In this document: one piece after another, positions 15,762 to 23,322 of the stretch
Layout: every line of letters begins with the position of its first letter
Position numbering within the stretch: the stretch's first letter is position 1
Assembly: GCA_024998625.1 (NCBI GenBank)
Contig: JACOEL010000016.1
Location: 1 to 64,000 of the forward strand
Origin: Nitrospira sp.
Lineage (GTDB): Bacteria; Nitrospirota; Nitrospiria; Nitrospirales; Nitrospiraceae
Direction: 5' to 3'
DNA: 64,000 nt
The notes under the pieces: model-generated
The model's database searches: none
The model's input: the letters and a program-made list of their open reading frames with translations, nothing else
Told to the model about the DNA's origin: nothing
Translations under genes and position numbers: made by a program

Positions 15762-17310
15762 CGGTGCCCTCGTCGCCCGTTTGACGTTTCACGTTTGACG
15801 TTTCACCTTTCGCGTCGTTCACGTCTTTCGTTTCACCGTTCACGCCGTTCGTTTCATCCGGCTCCCGGTAGTCCGCGCTGGCATCGTTCAGGTCGCGCTC
15901 GGCTGCCTCGGCTTCGAGCTCGTCGTTCTTTTTGTCTTCGAGCTCGATGCCCATCGGCTTGATCGCGACGGCGTAAATCTTCCGGCCCTCTTCTTTGTTG
16001 ATCAGCCCCTGCGTGAGCATGGTGCCCACGCTGTTGGCGGTGGCCTGTGCGCTGCCGCTGAGTTTGGTGAGATCCGCCTTGACCATCTCGGGCATGGTGA
16101 TGTCGATCTTGTCGTCGGCCGACTGTTTCAAGGCGCCGGCGCGTTTGGCTTCCTGGATCTGATAGCGGGCCACGGTCTTGATGAAGGCCTTCACTTTATT
16201 CTGGCGCTGCTTGAAGACTTTATAGGTCGCTTCATCCATTTCGCCGGCGGTTGCGCGGTTCACGTCACCGCCGCCGCCGTACCAATGTTCCGGCGCGGGC
16301 GAAATCGCTTGGTGTTTGAACATGCGAGCGTCGGTCTCCGCGTCCTGCGCGTTGAGGTTCGGCGCCTTCATTTCCATCGTGATTTTTTCGTTGTGGATGA
16401 AGTGGCCGCCCGGCGGTGGCAATTGGAACGTTTTCATGTAGGCCGCCACCTGCTCGGGCGTGGCCCCGGTCATGGTCACGTCGCTCACGACACGGTTGGC
16501 GAGGTCGCTGCGCTCCAAGCGCTGAAAGAGAAACTGCTCGTAGCCGTCCATCCAGTCGGCCTTGCAGAGCAGATCGGACCAGCCGCGCGAGCCGTTACTG
16601 ACTTTGTTCACGGCAAAATAAAAACAGGCGCCGTCGGTGAACTTCTCGCGCTCCGCTTGCGCAGCGGGCGTGAGCTCGTCTTCTGGAATCAACAGCGCGG
16701 TCTTGTAGCGGCGCTGGCCGGTGCGGATCCCCTGGTAGTTATCTTTCGTGACCACGCCGATCGCCTGCTTGGCGTTCTCGGGGTCGATGACGACTTCCTC
16801 GATCAAACAAGGATCGAGATACCCGAGCCGGACGAGGCCGCTACCGGGGGAGACAAAGACCGGCCAGCATTGTTCGCCATACATGCCGAGCTCGCGGACG
16901 TAATCTTCGAGCGAAGCTTCCCAGGCGTTGGTGGCGTCTTCCCAGAACGCGTCGAGGACTTCCTGCACCTGCTCATCCTTTGATGCGAGGGTGACGCCGT
17001 CGCCAGCGACATAGGCGGCCTGCATGTTGGTGAACCATTGGGCCATCGGATTGGCGAGATAGAGCCAGTAGGCGATGTCTTGCATGCGCTCGTGGGTGGG
17101 GAGGGGGAGATCGCGCAGCGCGGCCTGATTCTCGCGGCCCGTGAGTCGCCGGAACCCATAGAGGGACGGATCGGCCAAGCCGAACGGCGCGGCGATCGCT
17201 TGCTGCACCCGAGCCTCCACCGTCTGCTGGATCACGTCGCCGAACAATCGGCTCGCCAGCTGCGTTTTAATGGCGGTCCATCGTTTCACGGTTTCCGTTT
17301 CACCTTTCAC
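15748..17310 (-). CDS. Portal protein (Mu gp29-like)
   Basis: 520 residues, GTG start at 17310. Portal features include QDIAYWLYLANPMAQWFTNM, YVAGDGVTL, LGYLDPCLIEEVVIDPENA, a tryptophan-rich DGACFYFAVNKVSNGSRGWS segment, and the long helices GEMDEATYKVFKQRQNKVKA. Twelve subunits would form the DNA channel vertex. The extreme N-terminus (MKGETETVKRW) and C-terminus (NGVNGETKDVNDAKGETSNV) are both encoded by GTGAAACG-like repeats, which look like a host microsatellite absorbed into the gene. It overlaps its neighbours on both sides. Confidence 0.9.
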   Translation of the reverse strand: MKGETETVKRWTAIKTQLASRLFGDVIQQTVEARVQQAIAAPFGLADPSLYGFRRLTGRENQAALRDLPLPTHERMQDIAYWLYLANPMAQWFTNMQAAYVAGDGVTLASKDEQVQEVLDAFWEDATNAWEASLEDYVRELGMYGEQCWPVFVSPGSGLVRLGYLDPCLIEEVVIDPENAKQAIGVVTKDNYQGIRTGQRRYKTALLIPEDELTPAAQAEREKFTDGACFYFAVNKVSNGSRGWSDLLCKADWMDGYEQFLFQRLERSDLANRVVSDVTMTGATPEQVAAYMKTFQLPPPGGHFIHNEKITMEMKAPNLNAQDAETDARMFKHQAISPAPEHWYGGGGDVNRATAGEMDEATYKVFKQRQNKVKAFIKTVARYQIQEAKRAGALKQSADDKIDITMPEMVKADLTKLSGSAQATANSVGTMLTQGLINKEEGRKIYAVAIKPMGIELEDKKNDELEAEAAERDLNDASADYREPDETNGVNGETKDVNDAKGETSNVKRQTGDEGTDAER

Positions 17311-17666
17311 GCCGACGCCGCGCAGCCGTTGCGGCGGAGGGCTTTCAGGATCTCTCCCTCGTCGGTGATGCCGAGGTTCTGGGCTGCTTCCCGCAGCAGA
17401 TCGGCCCGCTGCTCTAATGGGACGAGATTCAGAAACACGAAGCGGGAAACTTTTGCAGCGTTGTGAGACAGACCCTTTTTGCGGGCGGATTTCGCCTTGA
17501 TCAGTGCCGCCCCTTTGAGCCGTTGCGCGTTATGCCAGGCAGTCGTACATTTCCGCGAGCAGAACCGTGGACGGATACCATTTCGGTTCTTGGGTGCAAA
17601 TTCCGTCCGGCACTGCTCACACGTTAACGTTGTACAACGTTCCAGCTGCCCTTCAGACCTCTCCAT
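17307..17666 (-). CDS. Small zinc-finger protein upstream of portal
   Basis: 119 residues from the ATG at 17666, chosen because GGGGGTGAGG precedes it; an ATG at 17684 is also possible. Residues 14-40 hold CEQC-x(19)-CSRKC, a zinc-binding pattern like those of small HNH or FPG-type fingers, followed by TAWHNAQRLKG. The C-terminal 50 residues are helical. No nuclease motif follows. The stop overlaps the portal start by four bases. It may bind DNA or assist packaging. Confidence 0.65.
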   Translation of the reverse strand: MERSEGQLERCTTLTCEQCRTEFAPKNRNGIRPRFCSRKCTTAWHNAQRLKGAALIKAKSARKKGLSHNAAKVSRFVFLNLVPLEQRADLLREAAQNLGITDEGEILKALRRNGCAASA

Positions 17667-17680
17667 AGCCTCACCCCCGA

Positions 17681-17950
17681 TCATTCGGTCGTCCTCATCT
17701 GTCCAGGGTAGTCAGCGGGCAATTCCGAACCTTGCCGATACGGGAACCGGGTATTGCCCTTGTCGTCCTTGACTCGCTCCACCCAGAGCACCTGTCCGCA
17801 GTCGCACCGATTGAAGCCCTGGAAGATCCACCATTGGTCCTTGCCGCAGACCGCACAGGCGACTCCGCAGCGGATCCACTCCCGGCGTTTTTTCGGGACG
17901 GACCGCTCCTTCTCCGGACTGGCGACTGCGCTCGCTGATTCGTCGTTCAT
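17681..17950 (-). CDS. Small zinc-ribbon protein upstream of portal
   Basis: 89 residues from the ATG at 17950 (MNDESASAVASPEKERS), preceded by GGAGGAGG. A zinc-ribbon CAVCGKDQWWIFQGFNRCDC spans roughly residues 32-51. The remainder (GQVLWVERVKDDKGNTRF) is a beta hairpin. It overlaps the terminase stop by four bases, so it is co-translated with packaging genes. Function unknown. Confidence 0.65.
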   Translation of the reverse strand: MNDESASAVASPEKERSVPKKRREWIRCGVACAVCGKDQWWIFQGFNRCDCGQVLWVERVKDDKGNTRFPYRQGSELPADYPGQMRTTE

Positions 17951-19467
17951 CGTCGGCCTCCTCCTGCAAACCACAACCGCCCCCGGCGGTCGTAGTGGCG
18001 TTGGGCACCCGCGCCGGAGAGAATCTCCTGGCGGCGGGCGGTCCAGTCCAGCCGCCCGGCCTCACCCGACACCCCGGCGGCCGGAGGGCCGGCGGCGCTC
18101 GCCGCATGGGCGGCGAGGGCGCAGGACCAGAACTCGTCGGCGTGTCCGGTGGCCTCGGTGCGCTCGGCGTCGAAGCGGAAGTGCCCGGTACCGGTGGGCA
18201 GGCGCTTGATCGCGTGAAAGCTGTTGCGGATGTAGACCTCGGCAGGAATGACCGGCAGCCGGTCTTCCATCTTCTGTTTGAGGCCGGTGGCGAGCAGTTC
18301 CTTATTCGCGACGGTGAAGTCGATGCCTTCCACTCGATCGCCAAAGCGCTCGACGGCCGTCTCGGCCAACTGCAGCCCGAGGCCGGTCTGGTCCAGACAG
18401 GCGCGGCGCATGGAGGGATGGGCGAGCAGGGAGTGCAAGACGATCTGCTGGATGAAAAACGGCACCTTGCGCAGGCGGATGACGGCCACGGTGTCGAGTT
18501 TCTGGTCGAGTTTGCGGAACAGCCAGAATACGGTGTAGTCGCGCTTCCGGGCGATGTCGCCGCCGAGATAGAGATCCTCGGCATTGATCGCGCTGCGCAG
18601 CACCTCGCCCAGCACCTCATAGGAAGGCGGCAGGACTTTCGTGCGCAGGTAGATCCGGTGGACTTCTTCGGCGGCGGCCAGCAGGCCCGCGAGCCAGACC
18701 GGCTCGGCGGCGAGTTCCGGATCTTCGCAACTGGCGATCAGGTCGAGTGAGAGGTAGGCCGTCGCCTCGTCGAGATATTGGACGAGATATTCCTGATCCC
18801 AGGCGTCCTCGTCGCCGAGCGCGTCCTTGAGATGCTCCGGCGCCGTCACCTGGCCGTCTTCATCCACCAGGCGTAGACCCTGTCGCACAGCGTCGTAAAT
18901 GTCGAGTTTGTGGGTGTGATAGTGCCCGTCCCCCTCGGCCATCTTTTTCGACCAGGCGGTGTCGAGCTCGTAGAACTTGTTCTGCTTGCCCTGCGGCGTG
19001 CTGGTGATGCGGAGCTGGTACCCGCGCGTAATGATGGGGAACAACGCCGCCCAGATCGCCCGGCTGTTTTTGTGAAACGCGAATTCGTCGAGATAGACGT
19101 TCGCCGAGAAGCCGCGCGCCGTGTCGGGATTCGCCGGCAGGCCGAGGATCGACGAGCCGTTCGGCAGGTCGATGCGGGCGCTCTTGTAGGTACCTTCTTC
19201 GCCTTCCCAGGTATCGTTGAGGACCTGCGCGGCGGCGCCGTAGGCCTGCGAGTGCAGGGCGCATTGTTCGATGTTCTGTTTTGACTGCCGTTCGCCGCGC
19301 GAGAGAATCACCCAGCGCGTACGGCGGGCATGGGCATCTTCGACCAGCTCGCGGGTCTCTTCGAAGGTCTTCCCGCTCTGCCGGCACCAGCGCTTGAGGC
19401 GGAAGCGGGCATGCACGGCCGCCGAATCGACCTGGTACTGCGTGAGTTGTAACGCGGGTGTCGTCAT
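17947..19467 (-). CDS. Terminase large subunit (Mu gp28-like)
   Basis: 506 residues. ATPase domain: Walker A-like RWCRQSGKT at residues 26-33, Walker B VYLDEF at 124-129, coupling motif ITSTPQGKQNKFYE near 150. The C-terminal RNase H-like nuclease domain begins around residue 300 (LYLGGDIARKRDYTVFWLFR, with the catalytic Asp in GGDIA), followed by CLDQTGLGLQ and later acidic residues. It packages DNA into the prohead, cutting in flanking host DNA in Mu-like phages. The C-terminal 60 residues are Ala/Gly/Arg-rich and divergent. Confidence 0.9.
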   Translation of the reverse strand: MTTPALQLTQYQVDSAAVHARFRLKRWCRQSGKTFEETRELVEDAHARRTRWVILSRGERQSKQNIEQCALHSQAYGAAAQVLNDTWEGEEGTYKSARIDLPNGSSILGLPANPDTARGFSANVYLDEFAFHKNSRAIWAALFPIITRGYQLRITSTPQGKQNKFYELDTAWSKKMAEGDGHYHTHKLDIYDAVRQGLRLVDEDGQVTAPEHLKDALGDEDAWDQEYLVQYLDEATAYLSLDLIASCEDPELAAEPVWLAGLLAAAEEVHRIYLRTKVLPPSYEVLGEVLRSAINAEDLYLGGDIARKRDYTVFWLFRKLDQKLDTVAVIRLRKVPFFIQQIVLHSLLAHPSMRRACLDQTGLGLQLAETAVERFGDRVEGIDFTVANKELLATGLKQKMEDRLPVIPAEVYIRNSFHAIKRLPTGTGHFRFDAERTEATGHADEFWSCALAAHAASAAGPPAAGVSGEAGRLDWTARRQEILSGAGAQRHYDRRGRLWFAGGGRR

Positions 19468-19470
19468 GGG

Positions 19471-20016
19471 TTATGCGGCCGCCGGCACGATGCCGTAAAT
19501 TTGTTCACGGATCTTCGCAATCGTCGCGTCGTCGAGATTTTGCGCCCGGCCCACCTTCTCCACTTCAGCCGCGGCTGCTGCCACTTTCTGCTTGAGCACA
19601 TCCAACCGCTCGCGCTGAATGGCGAGGGCGTCGGTGGTCTGATCGAGGCGCTTCGCCTTGAGCAGCAGGTGCGAGAGCTCGACCATGTCGGCATCGGCGA
19701 AAGAGGCTTCGGCGTCGGCCATGCGTTGGATCAGCTTTTTCCAGAACAGGGCGAGTGCCCCCTGTTTCAGATCGAGATCCGGATCGGCTTTCAGCATCGA
19801 AGTGAGCCGGTCGAGCTGCTGTTCCATCGCCTCTTCGCTGGCGCGCTGCGCGTCCCAATGTTTGCGATAGCGCGAGAGGGCCGAGTCGCTGATCGGCTCG
19901 CCCGTTTCCTTTGCGACGGCCGCCGTGATGTCGGCATAACTGGCGTTGGCCTCGAACAATTGATTGACGAGGTCCCGCACGCCCAGCTTGTCCACTTTGG
20001 AGACGGTCTTGCGCAT
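19471..20016 (-). CDS. Mu gp27-like (DUF3486) protein, probable small terminase
   Basis: 181 residues from the ATG at 20016; the longer frame to 20376 lies over a lipoprotein gene and is rejected. The N-terminal helix-turn-helix region KLGVRDLVNQLFEANASYAD with ISDSALSRYRKHWD matches the gp27/DUF3486 family, followed by long coiled-coil helices (residues 75-150) for oligomerisation. It sits directly upstream of TerL, as in Mu. It should recognise the pac-like site at the prophage end and start packaging. Confidence 0.8.
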   Translation of the reverse strand: MRKTVSKVDKLGVRDLVNQLFEANASYADITAAVAKETGEPISDSALSRYRKHWDAQRASEEAMEQQLDRLTSMLKADPDLDLKQGALALFWKKLIQRMADAEASFADADMVELSHLLLKAKRLDQTTDALAIQRERLDVLKQKVAAAAAEVEKVGRAQNLDDATIAKIREQIYGIVPAAA

Positions 20017-20024
20017 GGCCCTCG

Positions 20025-20402
20025 TTACCAGCGCCCGTAGTGGCCGCGAATGTTCACTGCCTGATCCGCGCGGAAATTGGATGAGGCGTTGTAGTTGCTG
20101 CCGGACTTCGCGAGCCCGTCGCGGATCATGTCGGCCGCCACGATCATGCCGGCCGTCTGTACCATCGGGCCGAAGATGCTGGCGAAGAGTCCTGGCTGCA
20201 CGGTGATCATCGGCGGCCGGTACGGACAATCGCCCTTCTCGTCGCGCTCCAGGATGGCGCAGCTCTGCGTGCCGGAAATCGTGGAGCCTAACGCGCTCGG
20301 CATGTGGGCCGTTTCGTACTGCGTATTGCCGACCTGATATTTCGCGCTGGTGTTGCAGGCGGCGAGCGTGAGGCACAAACCGATGAGGGCGATGCGTCGC
20401 AT
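20025..20402 (-). CDS. Phage-encoded lipoprotein of unknown function
   Basis: 125 residues from the ATG at 20402, preceded by AAAGGAG. MRRIALIGLCLTLAAC is a lipoprotein signal with Cys16 as the lipidation site. The mature part includes SCAILERDEKGDCPYRPP, then PGLFASIFGPMVQTAGMIVA, a hydrophobic segment, and an Asn-rich C-terminus. Its place at the end of the lysis block suggests an envelope role, such as outer-membrane disruption or superinfection exclusion. No family recognised. Confidence 0.65.
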   Translation of the reverse strand: MRRIALIGLCLTLAACNTSAKYQVGNTQYETAHMPSALGSTISGTQSCAILERDEKGDCPYRPPMITVQPGLFASIFGPMVQTAGMIVAADMIRDGLAKSGSNYNASSNFRADQAVNIRGHYGRW

Positions 20403-20423
20403 GGCGGCTCCTTTCGTCATCCG

Positions 20424-20696
20424 TTACCGGCTCTCGTAGCGCGGCAGGCCCATGTCTTCCCGCAGGGCTTTGATCTCGCGGAGCAGGGCCTCGCGCTGTT
20501 GCTCGGCGTCCACCAGGCTATCGACCTCGACCCGCACCGAGGACACATCCATGTCGCCGATCGGGCTGTGCGGATCGGTCAGCCGGCGGATGCGATCGCG
20601 AATGCCGTGGATCTTGATCGCCAAGTGCTGCGCCTTCTGTTCCTTCTCCAGCAGCAGTCCCTGCCGCCGATAGAATTCATCACTTGCCATGTGCAC
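20424..20696 (-). CDS. Small coiled-coil protein in the lysis block
   Basis: 90 residues, almost entirely charged helix (LLLEKEQKAQHLAIKIHGIR, VRVEVDSLVDAEQQREALLR). No membrane segment and no known domain. It overlaps the upstream membrane protein gene by 17 bases. A second start, Met3, is possible. Its role in lysis or packaging is unknown. Confidence 0.55.
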   Translation of the reverse strand: MHMASDEFYRRQGLLLEKEQKAQHLAIKIHGIRDRIRRLTDPHSPIGDMDVSSVRVEVDSLVDAEQQREALLREIKALREDMGLPRYESR

Positions 20697-21090
20697 GCTC
20701 CATCGCTTCGAGTTTTTCCGCCAGCCGGGTTTGCACCTGCACGTTCAACAGCGTGGCCTTGTTGGTCTCGGCCGCCAGCTCCCGATAGGCTTCATTGATG
20801 TCCCGGAACGCCTGCAGGTGGGCGGCCGAGGAATCGCTGTAACGAGTGTTGAGCTGCTCCAGCCCCACCTGTCGCCGCTGGTCATAAATCCAGATAAAAA
20901 ACACCAGCCCGCCGATGCCGAAATTGCTGATCAACACCATGAGCTGGCCAAACGTGAGATCGCTGATGCTCGTCGGCTCGTGCGGCAGCGGCTGCACGCT
21001 CTGCGCGAGCGCCGACAGGCCGTAGCCGGTGGTGACGACCCAGACCCCCAACAACGCGCCCATCACCGAGAGGATCTGTCTCGTTTTCAT
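20680..21090 (-). CDS. Small membrane protein with periplasmic or cytoplasmic coiled coil
   Basis: 136 residues from the ATG at 21090 (AGGAG upstream). Two hydrophobic segments: residues 7-29 (leader or membrane anchor, with SALAQ that could be cleaved) and residues 48-66 (LMVLISNFGIGGLVFFIWIY). They are followed by a long helix (AAHLQAFRDINEAYRELAAE onward). This topology fits an i-spanin or an accessory holin. It overlaps the lipoprotein gene at 21087. Confidence 0.55.
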   Translation of the reverse strand: MKTRQILSVMGALLGVWVVTTGYGLSALAQSVQPLPHEPTSISDLTFGQLMVLISNFGIGGLVFFIWIYDQRRQVGLEQLNTRYSDSSAAHLQAFRDINEAYRELAAETNKATLLNVQVQTRLAEKLEAMERAHGK

Positions 21091-21383
21091 CGGGGCTCCT
21101 GTGCCTGCGTGGCGAGGCAGCTTTCTAATTGGCCGCGCAAGCCACGCTCCAGCTGATAGCGCTCCTGCAAAAAGCCGTCGCTCACTTTCCACCCTCCGCC
21201 GTCCAACCGTTCTGGCATGCGACTCTCCTGAATCACGAGCGGGCTATGGCAGCCAGCTGTCAGCAGGGCCAGACTGAGGAGGCACGCGCTTGAGCGTTTC
21301 GCGCCGTTCCCGCTCGAACCGGGCGCCGATGCTCGCTGCGTCCAAGTCCGCAATCGCCCGGTCCATTGCCTTGAGATCGTCAT
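21087..21383 (-). CDS. Small lipoprotein overlapping an inner-membrane protein gene, o-spanin (Rz1)-like
   Basis: 98 residues from the ATG at 21383 (GAGGCGG upstream); another ATG lies at 21395. The lipobox is KRSSACLLSLALLTAGC, with Cys about 45 residues in, so the n-region is long. The start of the gene lies in a different frame within the upstream membrane-protein gene (overlap 21244-21383). A small lipoprotein whose 5' end is buried in another frame of an inner-membrane protein gene is the Rz/Rz1 arrangement. Spanins fuse inner and outer membranes in the last step of lysis. Confidence 0.55.
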   Translation of the reverse strand: MTISRQWTGRLRTWTQRASAPGSSGNGAKRSSACLLSLALLTAGCHSPLVIQESRMPERLDGGGWKVSDGFLQERYQLERGLRGQLESCLATQAQEPR

Positions 21384-21495
21384 CCACCGCCTCATCCTGT
21401 TGCGCCCTGACCCGCGCCGGCGCCGTCCGCTTCCGCTGGTCCAGCAGGGCCAGCACTAAACTGATCACGCCCAAGAGCAGCGCGCCGATATCCAT
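21244..21495 (-). CDS. Inner-membrane protein, possible i-spanin (Rz-like)
   Basis: 83 residues. An N-terminal membrane segment MDIGALLLGVISLVLALL is followed by a charged helical domain (APARVRAQQDEAVDDDLKAM, DRAIADLDAASIGARFERER), as expected of an i-spanin. The 3' half overlaps, out of frame, the lipoprotein gene at 21087. It follows the holin-like gene by 3 bases. Confidence 0.6.
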   Translation of the reverse strand: MDIGALLLGVISLVLALLDQRKRTAPARVRAQQDEAVDDDLKAMDRAIADLDAASIGARFERERRETLKRVPPQSGPADSWLP

Positions 21496-21498
21496 GCG

Positions 21499-21747
21499 TT
21501 AGGCGAACGTGTTCCGGTCGCCGCGTGAGAGGGCCGCGACCTTCTGCTGCAGCTCCTCGGTCTGCGCCTGTTGCGTGGCGGTGGCGGCGCGAAGCGTGAT
21601 CACGCCGCCGAAGCCCAACGCCGTGAGCGCCTTGCCCGCGATCTGGTCGTCGATCAGGCCGAAGATCCAGAGGCCGACGACCACCAAGCCGAGGCCGCTC
21701 ATCAGGTACGTTTTTTTGCCGCTCAAAAATTCCAGGATCTGGCTCAT
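21499..21747 (-). CDS. Probable holin
   Basis: 82 residues from the ATG at 21747 (GGAGGACG upstream). Residues 13-33 (YLMSGLGLVVVGLWIFGLID) and 38-58 (AGKALTALGFGGVITLRAAT) are membrane segments connected by a short turn, and the C-terminus is hydrophilic with a Gln-rich helix. This is a class II-like holin layout and it sits next to the lysozyme. It would form the membrane lesion that releases or activates the lysozyme. Confidence 0.65.
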   Translation of the reverse strand: MSQILEFLSGKKTYLMSGLGLVVVGLWIFGLIDDQIAGKALTALGFGGVITLRAATATQQAQTEELQQKVAALSRGDRNTFA

Positions 21748-21760
21748 GACGTCCTCCGGT

Positions 21761-22063
21761 TCAGGCTCCGCACTTGGGTACATAGGTCTCGCGCAACTCG
21801 ACGTGGTAGCCGCTCTGCACTTCCGCGAATTGGTTCATGTAGAACCCCTGGCCGCTGCCGGTTTCCTCCAGGAGGAACGGGCGACTCCAGTAGGGGCGGC
21901 CGTCGAGGCAGCGCCGCGACCAGATGCGAAAGCGTTTGTCGCCGCAGGCATAATTCAAAATCTGAAAGCGCTCCAGTCCCACCCGTTGCTCGTCCGCCGG
22001 CAACGCCGTGCAGGCCTCGGAGAGATTCAGGAACAGCGCCATCATGAGACTGAGCGCATCCAT
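21761..22063 (-). CDS. Small protein between lysozyme and holin
   Basis: 100 residues from the ATG at 22063. The first 16 residues (MDALSLMMALFLNLSEACT) are hydrophobic and could be a weak signal or anchor. The rest is soluble with several Cys (YACGDKRF, SRRCLDG) and aromatic residues. There are 2 bases between it and the lysozyme stop. No family recognised; it may be a lysis accessory or inhibitor. Confidence 0.5.
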   Translation of the reverse strand: MDALSLMMALFLNLSEACTALPADEQRVGLERFQILNYACGDKRFRIWSRRCLDGRPYWSRPFLLEETGSGQGFYMNQFAEVQSGYHVELRETYVPKCGA

Positions 22064-22065
22064 CG

Positions 22066-22557
22066 CTACACCACCGCCCGCTTGATCCATCCATCCAGAA
22101 ACGCCAGTTGCGAGGCATCCTTCAGCGCGAGATCGACATAGTGCCGCACCTGGTGCGCGCGGACCGTTCGCAGAAATTGCCGCACCGGCATGAGATTCAC
22201 GACCATGAGGGTTTGCGCGCCGAACTGTCCATCCACATCGACATGCCCATGCGCCCCGCGCTCATCGTTGATGGCCCGCTGCAAGAGCGTGACGCCGCAT
22301 TTCGGCCCGAGGTTCACGCAGAGATCGAAGATCTTGTTCGCTTTGGCCTGGTCCGTGATGCGATCGAAGAGGGGATGCCAGTATTCGCCGTGATAGATGG
22401 CCTTCGCATCGGCTTCGGTCAATGCGGCGATGTCGAGATTCGGGTGCGACCGTTGGGAGATGCCGTACTTGGTCACGCCTCCGCGATCGGCCGGATGCTG
22501 CGAGAGCCCGCCTTCGAGGGAAATCACCACCTGTACCGCTTGCTCGAACTCCGCCAC
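22066..22557 (-). CDS. Lysozyme, glycoside hydrolase family 108
   Basis: 163 residues, GTG start at 22557. The GH108 catalytic signature is SLEGGLSQHPADRGGVTKYG, with Glu as acid, then the C-terminal peptidoglycan-binding features (VDVDGQFGAQTLMVVNLM). There is no signal peptide, so release must depend on the holin. It cleaves peptidoglycan glycan strands for lysis. The gene is the first after the hairpin at 22623, and the distance suggests its mRNA arises by read-through of that element. Confidence 0.85.
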   Translation of the reverse strand: MAEFEQAVQVVISLEGGLSQHPADRGGVTKYGISQRSHPNLDIAALTEADAKAIYHGEYWHPLFDRITDQAKANKIFDLCVNLGPKCGVTLLQRAINDERGAHGHVDVDGQFGAQTLMVVNLMPVRQFLRTVRAHQVRHYVDLALKDASQLAFLDGWIKRAVV

Positions 22558-22622
22558 CGCGCCCCCCGATCTCTTTCCACCCGCCCGCCCACCAGCGCGC
22601 CGAGACGCGCTGAATTCCTGGC

Positions 22623-22671
22623 AATAAAAAAGCCCGATTGAACAGGGAGAAAATCCCCATTCAACCGGGCT
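22623..22671 (-). terminator. Terminator or attenuator hairpin upstream of the lysis genes (copy 2)
   Basis: On the minus strand AGCCCGGTTGAATGGGG pairs with the segment ending CAATCGGGCT, followed by TTTTTTATTG. The closing stem, T-tract and an upstream GAGGAGCAC/GGGAGCAC-like segment match the element at 3985-4045. It separates the early/middle genes from lysis and packaging genes. Confidence 0.8.
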
Positions 22672-22714
22672 TGAGTGCTCCTCACGACCCGATCAGAAAT
22701 CTATGTGACTAGCG

Positions 22715-23074
22715 TCATGGCTCCAATGGCTGCACCGCGCCGGACGACTCCAGTTTCACCAGAGACCACCCGCCATCTCCAACCGGGTAGCGCTCCCTGA
22801 TCACAAATTGCCCCTGCACGGATCGCCGCTCCATCACGTCTGCCAACACTGCACATGCCGGGAAGGGAGCCACCTCGAAGTTCCAGCGCGCGACAAAGGG
22901 AGCCACCTCGAAGTTCCAGCGCGCGACAAGCGACACAGACGACCCCACCATCCAGCGCGCCCACTCATCCGCCGGCACCGCTATCTGCAGATCCAGGGCC
23001 GCACGTCCACGATCGTACTCAACCCCGATGCTCTCCACCATCGCCCGACTGTCCTCGCCATTCATCCGCACCAT
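22715..23074 (-). CDS. Small protein with an internal 11-residue duplication
   Basis: 119 residues with no known domain. The central part reads VARWNFEVAPF twice in tandem because of a perfect 33-bp direct duplication. The frame is kept. It is the last gene before the 22.6-kb hairpin, a position where Mu encodes the middle activator Mor, but no helix-turn-helix is evident. Function unknown. Confidence 0.55.
   Translation of the reverse strand: MVRMNGEDSRAMVESIGVEYDRGRAALDLQIAVPADEWARWMVGSSVSLVARWNFEVAPFVARWNFEVAPFPACAVLADVMERRSVQGQFVIRERYPVGDGGWSLVKLESSGAVQPLEP
22863..22928 (-). repeat. Perfect tandem duplication, 2 x 33 bp
   Basis: The 33-bp unit starting at 22863 is repeated exactly at 22896 and ends at 22928. 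The identity of both copies indicates a recent event. It adds 11 residues in frame to the 22715 gene. Confidence 0.95.
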
Positions 23075-23322
23075 CGTCGTTCCTCAGAGCAGCGGCGCGC
23101 CAAGGACGGCGCCGCGGCAGGTTTCCTTATACTCTTCGCGCCCGGGATCGCTCTGAATCCCACATCCCAGGTATCGCGCACCATGACGACTCCGCAGCGG
23201 ACGCAGACACAGCGCTCGACGGCTTCCTGCCTGCACACATCAATATAGACGAGATCATGCTCGTGCAGCGGCAGGTCGTTGGGGCTGAGACTCTTGGGGT
23301 GGTCGCACAATCCCATCATCAT
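23062..23322 (-). CDS. Small Cys-rich protein, possible zinc binder
   Basis: 86 residues. GLCDHPKSLSPNDLPLHEHD and CVCVRCGVVMVRDTWD supply Cys/His pairs compatible with one zinc site. The Arg-rich C-terminus is overlapped by the next gene (13 bases). The ATG at 23322 overlaps the stop of the gene upstream. No known family. Confidence 0.5.
   Translation of the reverse strand: MMMGLCDHPKSLSPNDLPLHEHDLVYIDVCRQEAVERCVCVRCGVVMVRDTWDVGFRAIPGAKSIRKPAAAPSLARRCSEERRWCG

Noticed and set aside
14637-15962. Plus-strand frame of 441 codons opposite gpF and portal
   Set aside because: Overlaps two convincing head genes, ends in Arg/Ser-rich repeats from the GTGAAACG tract.
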